Below, piece after piece: positions 4,822-5,449 of a DNA stretch of 5,449 nucleotides (position 1 is its first letter; each line of letters opens with the position of its first letter). Origin of the DNA: Acidobacteriota bacterium (lineage in GTDB: Bacteria; Acidobacteriota; Blastocatellia; Pyrinomonadales; Pyrinomonadaceae). The notes beneath the pieces are model-generated. The model made no database searches, was not told the DNA's origin, and saw only the letters and a list, made by a program, of their open reading frames with translations. The stretch spans positions 1 to 5,449 of the forward strand of contig JAIVJP010000375.1 of NCBI GenBank assembly GCA_020199975.1, read 5' to 3'. The position numbers were made by a program, and so were the translations under genes.

Positions 4822-5449
4822 TCAACGCCGCACCACCTGAATCAGCGGCGCAGGCGAGCCCTCGCTGGTGGCCAGCAGAGCATTTCCATCCAGTCGATAA
4901 GCGATTGCTTCCCCTTGCTTACGTTGGCCCAACCCAATTGGCCGTAACGGTTGATTCCAAATAGTGTTAAAGGCTGCCCCAGCCGGCAAAACAATTTCGT
5001 ACCCCTGCATGTAATCACATAGCGCAACTCGTCTACCATTGGGCGAAATCGCTCCACCCGTAATTATCCCGCCGAGTAGACTGGGAACGTTGAGTTCACC
5101 TACACGCGTCAACGTGATCGTGACATCTGTGCGAAGAGGCACAGTGGCTTCATAGATCCCCGAATTCGCGAAAGCTACTTTGGTGACGATGAAGAGACTA
5201 CCCGTCACTGGATGGACCATCAGGGTCTCTGCGTCGTGCTTTCCGTCGGGATAACGCAAGCGGATAGCTTCCGCACTCTCCGTCAACCGCGGTTTGCTTT
5301 TTGTCGAACTCGCGTCAGCCGCAATTATCGCTGGCTCCGGAACACGATAAACAACTATCTCTAAACGCCGCTCGCGGTTGTCTCCAATGTCGCCAATGTA
5401 GAGATAGTTCTGGTGGCGCTCTGGTCCAGGCCCGGCGGCGATATCTTCC
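4822..5449 (-). CDS. Beta-propeller-like protein of unknown function, C-terminal part (5' end outside window)
   Basis: The minus-strand frame is open from the right edge (first full codon at 5448) to TGA at 4824-4822, giving 209 residues; the TTG at 5286 is internal, since the frame upstream of it is conserved-looking. In order: EDIAAGPGP, NYLYIGDIGDN, EIVVYRVPEP, then after a short linker EAIRLRYPDGKHDAETL, VHPVTGSLFIVTK, GGAISPNGRRVAL, QPLRPIGLGQRKQGEAIAY and ALLATSEGSPAPL. These repeating strand-turn units (GDIGDN; YPDG-HDAE; ISP-GRRVA; GEAIAY) are typical of six- or seven-bladed propellers of secreted or periplasmic proteins in Acidobacteria and Actinobacteria whose function is unassigned. 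The Asp/Glu-rich turns may bind Ca2+ (inference). The N-terminus, including any signal peptide, is off the window. It is transcribed toward the permease remnant, with the palindromic repeat between. Confidence 0.75.
   Translation of the reverse strand, partial: EDIAAGPGPERHQNYLYIGDIGDNRERRLEIVVYRVPEPAIIAADASSTKSKPRLTESAEAIRLRYPDGKHDAETLMVHPVTGSLFIVTKVAFANSGIYEATVPLRTDVTITLTRVGELNVPSLLGGIITGGAISPNGRRVALCDYMQGYEIVLPAGAAFNTIWNQPLRPIGLGQRKQGEAIAYRLDGNALLATSEGSPAPLIQVVRR

Overview
This 5.4-kb window looks like chromosomal DNA from an Acidobacteriota-type bacterium, most likely the Blastocatellia/Pyrinomonadaceae side. That is an inference from protein flavour: a TonB-C domain opening with GGVLNGKAI and a YP motif, a DinB-fold protein, a free-standing S23/four-helix-bundle protein, and a GDIGDN-type beta-propeller. 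GC content is moderate and dispersed palindromic repeats sit between the genes. No rRNA, tRNA, CRISPR array, transposase or phage gene is visible.

Layout, left to right. (1) 2-628 (+): the C-terminal part of a protein that enters from the left edge and ends in a TonB C-terminal domain. (2) 705-1211 (+): a DinB-superfamily protein. (3) 1212-1438: an intergenic stretch with a 90-nt imperfect palindrome of the dispersed-repeat type, then a candidate promoter. (4) 1439-2878 (+): a fold-type III PLP-dependent decarboxylase resembling diaminopimelate decarboxylase (LysA). (5) 2883-3413: a compact 531-bp unit bounded by 32-bp inverted repeats (30/32 paired) built from a GTTTCGA heptamer. It carries one gene, an S23/23S-rRNA-intervening-sequence-type four-helix-bundle protein whose C-terminus is displaced by a -1 frameshift at a G6 run. 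(6) 3423-4684 (+): an APC-superfamily amino-acid permease that appears broken, because TM5 and the TM5-TM6 loop are missing and the frame changes at the junction. (7) 4693-4812: a large palindromic intergenic repeat, whose spurious translation begins MECGGKRSATPLW, between convergent genes. (8) 4822-5449 (-): the C-terminal part of a probable extracytoplasmic beta-propeller protein that leaves through the right edge.

The most interesting object is the S23 unit. It fits almost exactly between the decarboxylase stop codon (4 nt) and the permease start codon (9 nt). Removing it on paper leaves a 13-nt, operon-like gap, so it looks like a small insertion into a decarboxylase-permease gene pair. 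Its complementary ends around an S23 gene resemble the layout of the intervening sequences of bacterial 23S rRNA, but here outside rRNA. The permease start lost whatever leader it had, and the permease is itself decayed. The other genes are ordinary for such a genome.
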